Positions 7,164 to 15,124 of a stretch of 64,000 bases of DNA are shown here, in pieces. The number at the start of each line of letters is the position of its first letter. The first letter of the stretch is position 1. The translations under genes were made by a program, and so were the position numbers. The stretch covers positions 124,001 through 188,000 of the forward strand of contig CAWKCC010000004.1 in assembly GCA_963848045.1 (NCBI GenBank), given 5' to 3'. This DNA comes from CAVUAT01 sp963848045 (GTDB taxonomy: Bacteria; Actinomycetota; Thermoleophilia; Solirubrobacterales; 70-9). Below the pieces are notes generated by a model. That model searched no databases. It was not told the DNA's origin and was given only the letters and a program-made list of their open reading frames with translations.

Positions 7164-8050
7164 AGAGCGACTGCTGCGCTCCCGAGGCCCGGCAGGCCTG
7201 CTGCGAGCCGGCTGCCAAGAGCGACTGCTGCGGCGCCACCGACGGCGGCAGCGGCTGCGACGAGGGCAAGGAGGGCAATCGGCGTGACGTGCAGGCGATT
7301 GTGCGCGAGCGCTACGCCGAAGCCGCAACGGCCCTGGCCCGCGGAGGCGAGGCGATCCTTCCCGAGAGCGCTTCGTGCTGCGGGCCTGCCCAGATGACCG
7401 AGACGGCCGGGGGATTTGAGAGCTTCGGGGCGGAGCTCTACTCGGGCACGGACCGCGCCCAACTCCCCGACGCGGCAAGCCTGGCCTCGCTGGGCTGCGG
7501 CAACCCGACCGCCGTCGCCGAGCTGCGCGAGGGCGAGACCGTGCTCGACCTCGGCTCGGGCGGTGGCATCGACGTGCTGCTCTCCGCGCGGCGCATCGGC
7601 GAGACCGGCAAGGCCTACGGCCTCGACATGACCGACGAGATGCTCGAGCTCGCGCGGCGCAACTCGCGCCAGGCTCGAGTCGAGAACGTCGAGTTCCTCA
7701 AGGGCACGATCGAGCAGGTGCCACTGCCCGACGACTCGGTGGACGTGGTGATCTCCAACTGCGTGATCAATCTCTCCGCCGACAAGCCGGCCGTCTTCCG
7801 CGAAGCCGCCAGGGTGCTGAGGCCGGGCGGGCGCCTGGCGCTCACCGACGTCGTCGCCGAGGCCGGGATGGACGAGGCGACGCGCGGGGACATGGAGCAG
7901 TGGACCGGCTGCATCGCCGGCGCGCTGACACCGGAGGACTTCGAGCGCGAGCTTCGGGCGGCGGGGTTCGAGGGCGTCGAGGTCGAGCAGACCCACCGGG
8001 TCCACGAGCACGCCGCCTCCGCGATCGTTCGCGCGCGCGTGCCTGCGTGA
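7148..8050 (+). CDS. arsM: Arsenite S-adenosylmethionine methyltransferase
   Basis: 300 aa. The SAM-binding motif LDLGSGGGID sits at 133-142, followed by YGLDMTDEML and a typical ArsM core. The conserved arsenic-binding cysteines are present: CC at 77-78 (SASCCGP), C205 (ISNCVINLS) and C255 (WTGCIAGAL). The N-terminal 40 residues add three more CC pairs (9-10, 18-19, 27-28) and C37. Such Cys-rich extensions occur in some ArsM and may gather As(III). The enzyme methylates As(III) to methylated, partly volatile species. It overlaps arsR by 16 nt, indicating an operon. Confidence 0.95.
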   Translation: MAETVKSDCCAPEARQACCEPAAKSDCCGATDGGSGCDEGKEGNRRDVQAIVRERYAEAATALARGGEAILPESASCCGPAQMTETAGGFESFGAELYSGTDRAQLPDAASLASLGCGNPTAVAELREGETVLDLGSGGGIDVLLSARRIGETGKAYGLDMTDEMLELARRNSRQARVENVEFLKGTIEQVPLPDDSVDVVISNCVINLSADKPAVFREAARVLRPGGRLALTDVVAEAGMDEATRGDMEQWTGCIAGALTPEDFERELRAAGFEGVEVEQTHRVHEHAASAIVRARVPA

Positions 8051-8363
8051 AAGCCGCCACCGCCCGCGCGTAACTCCCGCATCCCCGGGACGGTCCGGCC
8101 CTGACCGTGCTGGGGACCTCGCCGGCCTCGGCGCGGCGCTCCAGGTCTGCGAGCTCTTGTTCGATCAGCGCGGCGAGCCGTTCGGTGTCGTCCTTGGGCT
8201 TGCTGGTCATCTGTCAATGCCTCGCTTACTGTTGAAGGCCGTTTTTGCGACGCCGTGCGTGGGCTTGGCCAGCGAGGCCGAAGCAGCTGAACCGCAGCGC
8301 AGCCCGCGGGGACTGCCCTCCCTCGGCCTCCGCGGTCCCCCTCTTCCTCTCGCCGCGCCGCGC
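8051..8363. other. Intergenic region, no supported gene
   Basis: The 3' flank of arsM and the upstream region of the protease gene. A minus-strand frame from ATG 8210 begins with a natural-looking stretch (DDTERLAALIEQELADLERR). It has no ribosome binding site and after about 40 codons runs on into the arsM antisense strand, so at most it is a gene remnant. Nothing else is recognised here. Confidence 0.4.
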
Positions 8364-8392
8364 TTGACCCGCCGAGGGCCGTTTCGTACCTT
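8364..8392 (+). promoter_or_regulatory. Promoter of the secreted protease gene
   Basis: TTGACC (8364-8369), 17 nt, TACCTT (8387-8392). A transcript would begin near 8399, about 20 nt before the ATG pair at 8418/8421, and this excludes the more upstream in-frame starts. Confidence 0.6.
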
Positions 8393-8420
8393 GTCGCTGC
8401 CCAATGATCGTCGGGGGATG

Positions 8421-9722
8421 ATGGCCAGGAACGCCCAAGGGGATCCGAACTGCTCGCGTGCCCGCTCCGCCGCGATCGCGGTCCTGCTGGGAGCGCTGCT
8501 GCTGGCTCTCGCGGCCCCGGCACCCGGTGGCGCCGGGAAGCCCGCATCCGGTGGGGCGGCCAAGCGGGGAACCGGCAAGCCGGGCGCCAGGCCCAATCTG
8601 GTAGGCGATGCCGCCCGCATCCAGCGCTCCGCCAGGCGCCGCTGGCCGGGGAGCTTCGCCGGCCTCTGGATCAGGCGCGGCCGGATCTTCGTCGCCTTCA
8701 CGCGGCGAGCGTCGAATCGGGTCAAGGAGCTCCGCCGGCAGATCCCCAAGGGCGGGAGGCTCAGGAAGGTCGTCTTCGATGACTCCCTGCGCCAACTGGA
8801 GACGCTGCTCGACATCGCCGGCGCCGACCGCGCCACCGGATCGCGGCCGATCAGCGCTCCCTACGACCTCTCGATCGACCAGCAGCGCAACGAGATGGTG
8901 GTCACGGTCGAAAGGATCGATCTCCGCGTGCTCCAGAACTTCCGATCCCGGTATGGCGCCGACGTGATCGTCGAGCAGGGACCCGTCAGCGACGACTTCG
9001 CCTGCTCCATCGCATCATGCTTCCCGACCCTGCGCGCGGGGCTCACATCCCTGATTCCGCAGCCAGACGCGCTCCACGTCTGCACCACGGGCTTCGTCGT
9101 CTTCCATCGGGGATCCGCGAAGAACCTTATCCTCTCCTCGGCTCACTGCGGCGGGCTGGACGCCGGCAATCCGGGGGGCGTCCGCCGCCACGGCGCGCCT
9201 GCCAACGACTACGGCTTCGCCTGGAAGGAGGTCTACGCCGGGGGCGTCGACGCAGAGATCCAGCGGGTCTACGCTGCATTCAATTCGCGCAAGCCCTACA
9301 TCTACGTCAACAAGAGCGCTCCGACAGGACTCGTGCATTCCTACGGCGCACGCGGGAACGTCGTCGAGGGCATGCAGCTCTGCAAGTCGGGGCACAAGAC
9401 CGGGCGCAGCTGCGGGCCGGTCACCGATCTCCACTTCCAGCCGAGCAACATTCCCTCGGTGCCCGGCCAGTACATGATCCGGACGAAGATCTGCGCGCAG
9501 CCCGGCGACAGCGGCGCGCCCGTGTACCGGGATCTGAAGCTGCGCAAGCCGCTGGGAGCCGTCGCCTACCAGGCGCAGGGCCTGCTCTCAGGCGGTCCCG
9601 CCAAGAGCGGGGTGGCGCTTCCCTGCTCCGACCCCGCCTTCTACTCATACTTCAGCCACATCGAGTCGATTCACAAGGCCCTGCCCGTCAGGGTCCTGCG
9701 GCTGCGGGACCTGAAGAAGTAG
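8421..9722 (+). CDS. Secreted trypsin-like (S1 fold) serine protease
   Basis: 433 aa from ATG 8421 (ATG 8418 equally possible). The signal peptide (about 13-35) is followed by a Gly/Lys-rich linker, then a pro-region of about 110 residues (residues 50-190), as in streptogrisin-type enzymes. The catalytic domain shows LSSAHC with His near 242, GGVDAEIQRV with Asp near 277, and QPGDSGAPVY with Ser near 364. Several paired cysteines fit extracellular disulfides. The substrate is unknown. It is preceded by a clear promoter and followed by an RNase J remnant and tRNA-Met on the other strand. Confidence 0.8.
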   Translation: MARNAQGDPNCSRARSAAIAVLLGALLLALAAPAPGGAGKPASGGAAKRGTGKPGARPNLVGDAARIQRSARRRWPGSFAGLWIRRGRIFVAFTRRASNRVKELRRQIPKGGRLRKVVFDDSLRQLETLLDIAGADRATGSRPISAPYDLSIDQQRNEMVVTVERIDLRVLQNFRSRYGADVIVEQGPVSDDFACSIASCFPTLRAGLTSLIPQPDALHVCTTGFVVFHRGSAKNLILSSAHCGGLDAGNPGGVRRHGAPANDYGFAWKEVYAGGVDAEIQRVYAAFNSRKPYIYVNKSAPTGLVHSYGARGNVVEGMQLCKSGHKTGRSCGPVTDLHFQPSNIPSVPGQYMIRTKICAQPGDSGAPVYRDLKLRKPLGAVAYQAQGLLSGGPAKSGVALPCSDPAFYSYFSHIESIHKALPVRVLRLRDLKK

Positions 9723-9739
9723 CTCAGCGGGACGGGTTC

Positions 9740-9844
9740 TCAGACCTCGACCACTACCGGCAGCACCAACGGGCGGCGGCGCAGCTGCTTCCAGACGAAC
9801 TCGGCGATGTCGTCGTGCCGGTCCTTCTGCAGCAAACCGCTTGC
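9740..9844 (-). pseudogene. C-terminal fragment of ribonuclease J
   Basis: 34 codons on the minus strand end in a stop at 9740-9742 and read SGLLQKDRHDDIAEFVWKQL, then RRRPLVLPVVVEV. This is the very conserved C-terminal end of RNase J (IxxFxW...RRRPxxLPVxxEV). An in-frame TAG at 9845-9847 ends the match upstream, and tRNA-Met begins 6 nt beyond that. It is therefore a remnant without the catalytic metallo-beta-lactamase domains. An intact copy presumably lies elsewhere on the chromosome. Confidence 0.75.
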
Positions 9845-9852
9845 CTATGCGA

Positions 9853-9926
9853 TGGGCCGGGGTGGACTCGAACCACCGACCTACGGATTATGAGTCCGCT
9901 GCTCTAACCAGCTGAGCTACCGGCCC
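9853..9926 (-). tRNA. tRNA-Met(CAT)
   Basis: 74 nt. Acceptor stem GGGCCGG/CCGGCCC with discriminator A; D arm GCTCAGCTGGTTAGAGC; anticodon loop CTCATAA (anticodon CAT); T arm GGTGGTTCGAATCCACC. No CCA is encoded. The overall form is that of elongator tRNA-Met. A CAT anticodon could also belong to lysidine-modified tRNA-Ile2, which cannot be excluded from the sequence alone. Confidence 0.92.
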
Positions 9927-9966
9927 GCCGAGGCGAGCGTAGCGGCGCCCGCCGCCGTAGTCGGGG

Positions 9967-10884
9967 CTAGCCGGCCTCTGCGGCGGTGTAGACGTCGATG
10001 AAGCGCTGGTAGTTGTCGGCGATCTTGGCAGCGGCGTCCTCGCGGGAGAGGCTGCCGTCGATGAAGCCCGCCAGCGGCTCCCCCCAGATGGAGCGGCCGA
10101 TCGCGAAGCCCACATAGGCGTCGACCGGGGCTCCCTGCCGCAGCCAGTGGTCGACCTTGTCGTCGTCGGCCCCCCGCCCGAGGACCACGCAGACGACGCC
10201 GTCGCGGCCGCCCGAGCGGCATTGGGCCGCGATCCGCTCGCAGTCGGCGCGCTCGTCGACGCCCTCGATCTTCCAGATGTCCGGCTCCACGCCGGCCTCC
10301 TGAAGTGCGGCGATCGCGCGGCACATCAGCTCGGGGCGCAGCTCGGCGTCGTAGCGATCCGAGTCGCCGTCCACCGCGGCGAGCTGGTCCTCCTCGGCCG
10401 GCACCAGCAGCTCGAAGAGGAACTTGCGATCGTTCTCGTGCAGCCAGTCCGAGAGGCGCCGCAGCCGCTCGGCCTGGCGCTCGTTCATCTCGGCATCGCC
10501 GTCGGGGTTGTAGCGGACCAGCACCTTTGAGAAGTCGGGGTCGTGGCTCTCGATGTGGCCCCCGAAGTCCTCGCCGTACTCGAAGTCGAACTCGTTCTGG
10601 CCGCTCTTCTCCACCGGCATCGCGAGCTTGATGCCCTTGGCCTTGGCCTGCGCTGGGATCTGCGCCGGGTCTCCGTACTGCTCGTCGACCAGCGCTCCGC
10701 TCACCGAGGGGTCGGCGCCGCGCTCGAGCGCCACCTCGATGCCCTCGAAGATCAGGTGCTTGCCGTCGGCGAGGCGCTCGGTCTGCTCGGGCGTCGGGTC
10801 TCCCTCGATCCCGAATCGCTTGGTGAACGACCCGCGGTGGTCGAACGCGAGGATGTAGAGCCTGCCGTCATAGCCGAGGTTCAT
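9967..10884 (-). CDS. DUF2090 (deoxyketogluconate-phosphate aldolase-like) protein
   Basis: 305 aa, ATG 10884 with AAGGTGG upstream. It opens with RLYILAFDHRGSFTKRFGI and contains ALVDEQYGDP, KLAMPVEKSGQNEFDFEYG, VLVRYNPDGD, KFLFELLVPA, DIWKIEGV and FAIGRSIWGEPL. These mark the DUF2090 family (PF09863), an aldolase-like TIM barrel that is also found as the C-terminal half of IolC fusion proteins in inositol catabolism. Here it stands alone, with no iol genes near. It lies downstream of ppsA on the same strand, so a role in sugar-phosphate or gluconeogenic metabolism is only inferred. Confidence 0.85.
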   Translation of the reverse strand: MNLGYDGRLYILAFDHRGSFTKRFGIEGDPTPEQTERLADGKHLIFEGIEVALERGADPSVSGALVDEQYGDPAQIPAQAKAKGIKLAMPVEKSGQNEFDFEYGEDFGGHIESHDPDFSKVLVRYNPDGDAEMNERQAERLRRLSDWLHENDRKFLFELLVPAEEDQLAAVDGDSDRYDAELRPELMCRAIAALQEAGVEPDIWKIEGVDERADCERIAAQCRSGGRDGVVCVVLGRGADDDKVDHWLRQGAPVDAYVGFAIGRSIWGEPLAGFIDGSLSREDAAAKIADNYQRFIDVYTAAEAG

Positions 10885-10975
10885 GTGACCACCTTCTCGT
10901 GGGTTGGGTGCGTAAGTCTATTTGTCGCGGCGAGATCGCCGCCCGGACATCGAGCGAGATCGTCGGGAGGCAACG

Positions 10976-13282
10976 CTAGCCCTCGGCCCTGGCCGCATCG
11001 AGCATCACCCGGCGCTCCGCCGAGGCGATCAGGCGGCGGGCCCGGTCGACGGCGTCGATGTTGACCGAGATCGCGTCGATCCCGGCCTCGACCAGCAGCT
11101 GGGCGTACTCGGGGTGCACCGAGGGCGCCTGGCCGCAGATCGAGGTGGAGAGCCCGAGCTCATGCGCCCGCGGGATCAACAGCCGCAGGTAGTCGGTCAC
11201 TGCGGGATCGCGCTCGTCAAAGAGCTCGGCGAGCAGCTCGGAGTCGCGGTCCGCGCCGAGCATCAGCTGGGTGAGGTCGTTGGAGCCGACCGAGATCCCC
11301 TTCACTCCCAGCGCCGCATAGCGCTCGAGGTGAAAGTAGACCGAGGGCACCTCCGCCATCACCCAGAGCTCGAATCCGGGGCGGTCGAGCAGGCCCTCGT
11401 CGCGCATCGCATCGCGGCAGACGGTGAGCTCTTGCGGCGTGCGCACGAAGGGCAGCATCACGTGGAAGTTGGAGTGGCCGGCGTCCCAGACCCTGCGGAT
11501 CGCCGCCAGCTCGAGGGCGAACAGGTCCGGCTCGCGCATGTAGCGCAGGGCGCCCCGGTAGCCGATCATCGGGTTCGCCTCCTCGGGCTCGAAGCGGTCG
11601 CCGCCCTCCAGCCCGCGGAACTCGTTGCTGCGGAAGTCGATCGTCCGGTAGGTGATCGGCCGGGGCGAGAAGCCCTCGGCGAAGCTGGTCAGGGCCTCGC
11701 CGACACGCTCGACGAACTCCTCGCCGCGGCCCTGCTCGATCAGCTGGCGGGGGTGCTTCCCATCCAGCGCCTCGATCACCATCAGCTCGGCGCGAAGCAG
11801 GCCGACCCCGTCGACGTCGAGCTTCGCCGCCCGCTCGATCTGGGAGGGCTCGGAGAGGTTGACGAGCAGCTGGGTCGCGGTCACGGGCGCCGCGCCCCCC
11901 GCCGGGGCCGGGCCCTCCGCCGCCTCGTCCTGCGCGATCAGGGCGATCTCGCCCTCGTAGACGGCGCCGTGTCTGGCGTCGACGGTGACCAGCTCGCCGT
12001 CTCGCAGCTTGGTCGTGGCGTCCCCCGCCCCGACCACGCAGGGGATGCCGAGCTCGCGGGAGACGATCGCGGCGTGGCAGGTCATCCCGCCCGAGTCGGT
12101 GATGATCGCGGCGGAGCGGCGCATCAGCGGCACCCAGTCCGGAGCGGTCATGTGCGTGACGAGCACGTCGCCCTCGAGCAGGTCGTTGCCCTGGCCGAGC
12201 TCGGAGATGATCTTCACCTTGCCGTGCCCCGCCCCGGGCGCCGCGCCGAGGCCCCGCACCAGCACCGTTCCCTCGGGTTCGGCCGCCGCGGCGCCCGCGT
12301 CGCCGCCCGAGGCGGTCACGGGGCGGGACTGGAGCATCCATGCCTGCCCTTCGGGGTCGAAGGCCCACTCGGTGTCCTGGGGTGTGCCGTAATGGCGCTC
12401 GTCACGAGCCCCCAGCTCGGCGATCTCCAGCACCTCCTCGTCGGAGAGCACGGGCTTCATCGCCTCCTCGCCCGAGAGCAACCGGGTGCTGGTGCCGCCG
12501 TCGGGGAGCGGCTCGATCACCAGCTCCTTGCGCTTCACTTCGCGCTTGACGATGTGCATCGTCTCCTTGTCGACCAGGTAGCGGTCGGGCGAAACCTGCC
12601 CGGAGACGACCGACTCGCCGAGGCCGAGAGAGCCCTCGATCACGAGGCGATCGTGGTCACCGGAGGCGGGGTCGATGGTGAACATGACGCCTGCTCGCGT
12701 CGAGAGGATCTGAAGCTGGACGACCACGGCGATGTCCATGTCGGCCTGGCCGAATCCCTGCTTGGCGCGGTAGAAGACGGTGCGGGCACCGAACAGCGAG
12801 GACCAGCAGCGCCGAACGGCCTCGACCACCTCGTCGGCGCCGCGGACGTTGAGGAAGGTCTCGTTCATGCCGGCGAAGGAGGCTGCCTCGGTGTCCTCGG
12901 CGGTGGCCGAGGAGCGCACCGCCACCGGCGGGTCCTCGCGGTCACCGGCCAGCTTGCGGTAGGCGTCGCGAATCCGGTCGGCGATCTCGTCGGGGACGGG
13001 CTCGTCCTCGACCATCGCCCGCACATCCTTGGCGGCGTGCTCGAGCTCCGCGGTGTCGTCGACATCCACGCTCGCCAGGCGCTGCTCGATCCGGTCTCGC
13101 AGGCCTCCCGCGTCGCAGAAGAGGGCGTAGGAGCTGGCGCCGACGACGAATCCGGGGGGCACGGGCAACCCGGCGCTGGTCATCTCGCCGAGGTTGGCTC
13201 CCTTACCTCCCGCGTAGTCGACGTCCTCGCGCGAGAGCTGCCCGAACTCACGCACCAAGTCCATCTGGGTCCCGGCCTCCAT
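10976..13282 (-). CDS. ppsA: Phosphoenolpyruvate synthase
   Basis: 768 aa from ATG 13282 (CGGAGG 5 nt upstream; ATG 13264 is an alternative). Three domains are in order. The first is the N-terminal ATP-grasp/PPDK_N part (GGKGANLGEMTSAGLPVPPG, VRSSATAEDTEAASFAG). The second is the swivelling phosphohistidine domain (GGMTCHAAIVSRELGIPCVV). The third is the C-terminal PEP/pyruvate barrel (MLPFVRTPQEL, GISVGSNDLTQLMLGADRDS, CGQAPS). It converts pyruvate + ATP + water to PEP + AMP + Pi for gluconeogenesis. The window also encodes ppdK about 10 kb away, so two pyruvate-to-PEP enzymes are present. Confidence 0.95.
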   Translation of the reverse strand: MEAGTQMDLVREFGQLSREDVDYAGGKGANLGEMTSAGLPVPPGFVVGASSYALFCDAGGLRDRIEQRLASVDVDDTAELEHAAKDVRAMVEDEPVPDEIADRIRDAYRKLAGDREDPPVAVRSSATAEDTEAASFAGMNETFLNVRGADEVVEAVRRCWSSLFGARTVFYRAKQGFGQADMDIAVVVQLQILSTRAGVMFTIDPASGDHDRLVIEGSLGLGESVVSGQVSPDRYLVDKETMHIVKREVKRKELVIEPLPDGGTSTRLLSGEEAMKPVLSDEEVLEIAELGARDERHYGTPQDTEWAFDPEGQAWMLQSRPVTASGGDAGAAAAEPEGTVLVRGLGAAPGAGHGKVKIISELGQGNDLLEGDVLVTHMTAPDWVPLMRRSAAIITDSGGMTCHAAIVSRELGIPCVVGAGDATTKLRDGELVTVDARHGAVYEGEIALIAQDEAAEGPAPAGGAAPVTATQLLVNLSEPSQIERAAKLDVDGVGLLRAELMVIEALDGKHPRQLIEQGRGEEFVERVGEALTSFAEGFSPRPITYRTIDFRSNEFRGLEGGDRFEPEEANPMIGYRGALRYMREPDLFALELAAIRRVWDAGHSNFHVMLPFVRTPQELTVCRDAMRDEGLLDRPGFELWVMAEVPSVYFHLERYAALGVKGISVGSNDLTQLMLGADRDSELLAELFDERDPAVTDYLRLLIPRAHELGLSTSICGQAPSVHPEYAQLLVEAGIDAISVNIDAVDRARRLIASAERRVMLDAARAEG

Positions 13283-13510
13283 CTCAGCCTCCGAGCTCAA
13301 TGTGCGATTGACACCGCGCAAGCTATGCGCGACGCCACGACCTTCCATCGGTTCGCAACACGGATAATGGCCCATCCGTCGCTACGGAGGTCGCCCCAGT
13401 GCTCAGTACCGATGGGGCCGCTCCAACAAGGGGTGCGCAGCGAGACGAATGGCACCGTCGCCGTCGGCGGAGCCGTCCACCCCGGGCTCGAGGGCCGACC
13501 CCGGAACGGC

Positions 13511-13540
13511 GCGGGGCGGCCACCTGGATGGCCGCCCCGC
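13511..13540 (-). terminator. Hairpin terminator after the HtaA-like gene
   Basis: A perfect 12-bp stem, GCGGGGCGGCCA/TGGCCGCCCCGC, with a 6-nt loop, 25 nt after the stop at 13565. There is no T tract, as is common in high-GC actinobacteria. Confidence 0.6.
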
Positions 13541-13564
13541 TGGTCCCGCCGCTTGACGCTCTGC

Positions 13565-14626
13565 CTACTCCAGCGTCGCCTGCACGTTGGCCGTGCCGAG
13601 CAGGAAGCCGGCAGTGAACGCGCTGGTCGAGAAGGCGCCGTTCAGGGCCGTCGCTGCGTCCTGGGTGAGCCTCGCGACCACGTTGTTGATCGTCAACGAG
13701 GTACCGCTCTGCTGGATCTGGGCCTGCGAGAGGTCCAGGTCCAGGATCGAGACGCGGCTGGCGCCGACCTGAGCCGTGAGGTCGGGCGCGGAGTCGATCT
13801 GGATGATGAAATCGGTCAGATCGACCATGGTCGCGCCCTGGGTCAGCCGCAGCCCACCGCTGTGGGTGATGTCGCCGGCGAGCGTCTTGACGTTGACCTT
13901 GCCGCCGGTGATCGGGAAGTCGACCCCCGCCGCGCCGATGGCCGCCGGCGCGATCGGCGAGGGGGCGATCCCGAGCCCGCCCAGCGCCGCGAGCGCGGCC
14001 GGGTCGACCACGAGCGTGGTCTGGCCCTTGGCCGCCACCGCCGCCTCCAGCGGCTTGGCCTTGATCGAGGCCTTGCCGATGCCGAGGCCCTTCTTGAACA
14101 GGCTCGTCTTGAAGGTGGCGTTGAGGGCGCGAGCGCCCGCATTGGTCAGCTTGGCGCCGACCCGGCTGATCGTCGTGTCGAGCCCCTTCTTGCCCACCTT
14201 CGCCTTCGAGGTGTTGAGCAAGAGCACGGTCACCTTTGACTTGCCCGCCCTGGCGACCAGGCGCGACTTCTTGCCGATCACTACGCGGAAGTTGGTCAGC
14301 TTCAGAGACGCCCCGCCGCCGGAGAACTTGAGGCCACCGGAGTGGTCGATGTGCCCCGAGACCTTCTTGCCGGTCTTCAGGTCACCGCCGGTGATGGGGA
14401 ACAGAACGCCCTTCTTGGTCGCCTTGGCCGGCTTCACCGGGCCGAGCTTGATCCCGTTCGCCTTCAGGGCCTTGGCTACGCCCTTGTTGACCGAGAGCGT
14501 CGTGCCGCCGCCCGCCAGCTTGGCCGCCGATGCGCCCGGCGCCTGTACAAGTACCAGGGCCATTATCGCGGCCAGCGCCGACGCGCCAAGCGCGCCGCGC
14601 CTTCGTGTCTTGATCACTGCCTGCAT
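13565..14626 (-). CDS. Exported protein with two HtaA-like repeats
   Basis: 353 aa, ATG 14626 with GGAGG 8 nt upstream. A signal peptide (about 1-35, ending GASAAK) is followed by two similar halves. Each contains FPITGG, then G-x-I-x-HSGGL, a Lys- or Thr-rich strand with LTNF or LTDF, an A-x-V/A-G-x-S strand, and a tail with x-LTxxxAxALNxxFxTSxFxxG. This layout resembles HtaA-type domains, which bind haem in corynebacteria; the Tyr/His haem ligands are not evident here, so haem binding is not claimed. The protein should be exported or surface-attached. No LPxTG anchor or C-terminal membrane helix is present. Confidence 0.7.
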   Translation of the reverse strand: MQAVIKTRRRGALGASALAAIMALVLVQAPGASAAKLAGGGTTLSVNKGVAKALKANGIKLGPVKPAKATKKGVLFPITGGDLKTGKKVSGHIDHSGGLKFSGGGASLKLTNFRVVIGKKSRLVARAGKSKVTVLLLNTSKAKVGKKGLDTTISRVGAKLTNAGARALNATFKTSLFKKGLGIGKASIKAKPLEAAVAAKGQTTLVVDPAALAALGGLGIAPSPIAPAAIGAAGVDFPITGGKVNVKTLAGDITHSGGLRLTQGATMVDLTDFIIQIDSAPDLTAQVGASRVSILDLDLSQAQIQQSGTSLTINNVVARLTQDAATALNGAFSTSAFTAGFLLGTANVQATLE

Positions 14627-14738
14627 GGAATCCCACCTCCGTAGGGTCGTTTCCTTCCGTCAGGGATTGGGTACGCAGCCGGGAGCGCAACCGGTTGGCC
14701 GCCCCGGAGCCGGGCGCGAGACGGGCGCGCGGCCTGCT

Positions 14739-15110
14739 TCAGCTCTCGGCCAGCGCGGCCAGCGCGGAGGCGACCGACGCGGGCTCGGGCTCTTCCTCGG
14801 CGGCCGCCCTCGCACCGGCGCGAAGCGCGGCGGTGCCGCCGACGATCGCCTCCGCGAGGGCCTCGCCGATGGTGCCGGGTGCCGTGCGCTGAGCCAGCGC
14901 CGACTCGATTCGCGCCCCCAGCTCCGCCAGGCGGGGCTGTCCGACCACCATCGCAGCGCCCTTGAGTCCGTGAGCCTCGACGCGCAGCTCCTCGACCCTG
15001 GCCGGATCGGCGTCGCCGCTGCGGGCGAGGTCCTCCACCCCAGCGGCGATCTCGGGCGCGCGCCGTTCGGCCTCGGCCGCGAGCATCCGGAGCAGCTCGG
15101 GTTCGGGCAT
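14739..15110 (-). CDS. Stand-alone histidine phosphotransfer (HPt) protein
   Basis: 123 aa. The core EAHGLKGAAMVVG contains the phospho-accepting His (H47) in the usual HxLKGxA context. It is flanked by helices rich in Ala, Leu and Glu that fit a four-helix HPt bundle, and the tail from about 105 is Ala-rich. HPt proteins pass phosphate between hybrid kinases and response regulators. No hybrid kinase lies nearby; the only two-component pair in the window (42-44 kb) is of the simple kind that needs no HPt. It follows the lipoprotein gene by 14 nt, so the two are likely cotranscribed. Confidence 0.75.
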   Translation of the reverse strand: MPEPELLRMLAAEAERRAPEIAAGVEDLARSGDADPARVEELRVEAHGLKGAAMVVGQPRLAELGARIESALAQRTAPGTIGEALAEAIVGGTAALRAGARAAAEEEPEPASVASALAALAES

Positions 15111-15124
15111 CGGCGGAAGTCTCG

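Noticed and set aside
8051..8210. A minus-strand short ORF starting at ATG 8210 with a natural-looking first 35-40 residues
   Set aside because: No ribosome binding site or promoter, and the frame continues without a stop into the arsM antisense strand; too weak to annotate as a gene.
10927..10942. Short inverted repeat GCGGCGA-GA-TCGCCGC after ppsA
   Set aside because: The stem is only 6-7 bp with a minimal loop and no T tract; too weak to call a terminator in such GC-rich DNA.
10922..14239. A plus-strand open frame of about 1100 codons opposite ppsA and the HtaA-like gene
   Set aside because: It is antisense to genes with clear family matches, its product is a low-complexity Gly/Arg/His/Leu mix with no domain, and it reflects codon bias in high-GC DNA.
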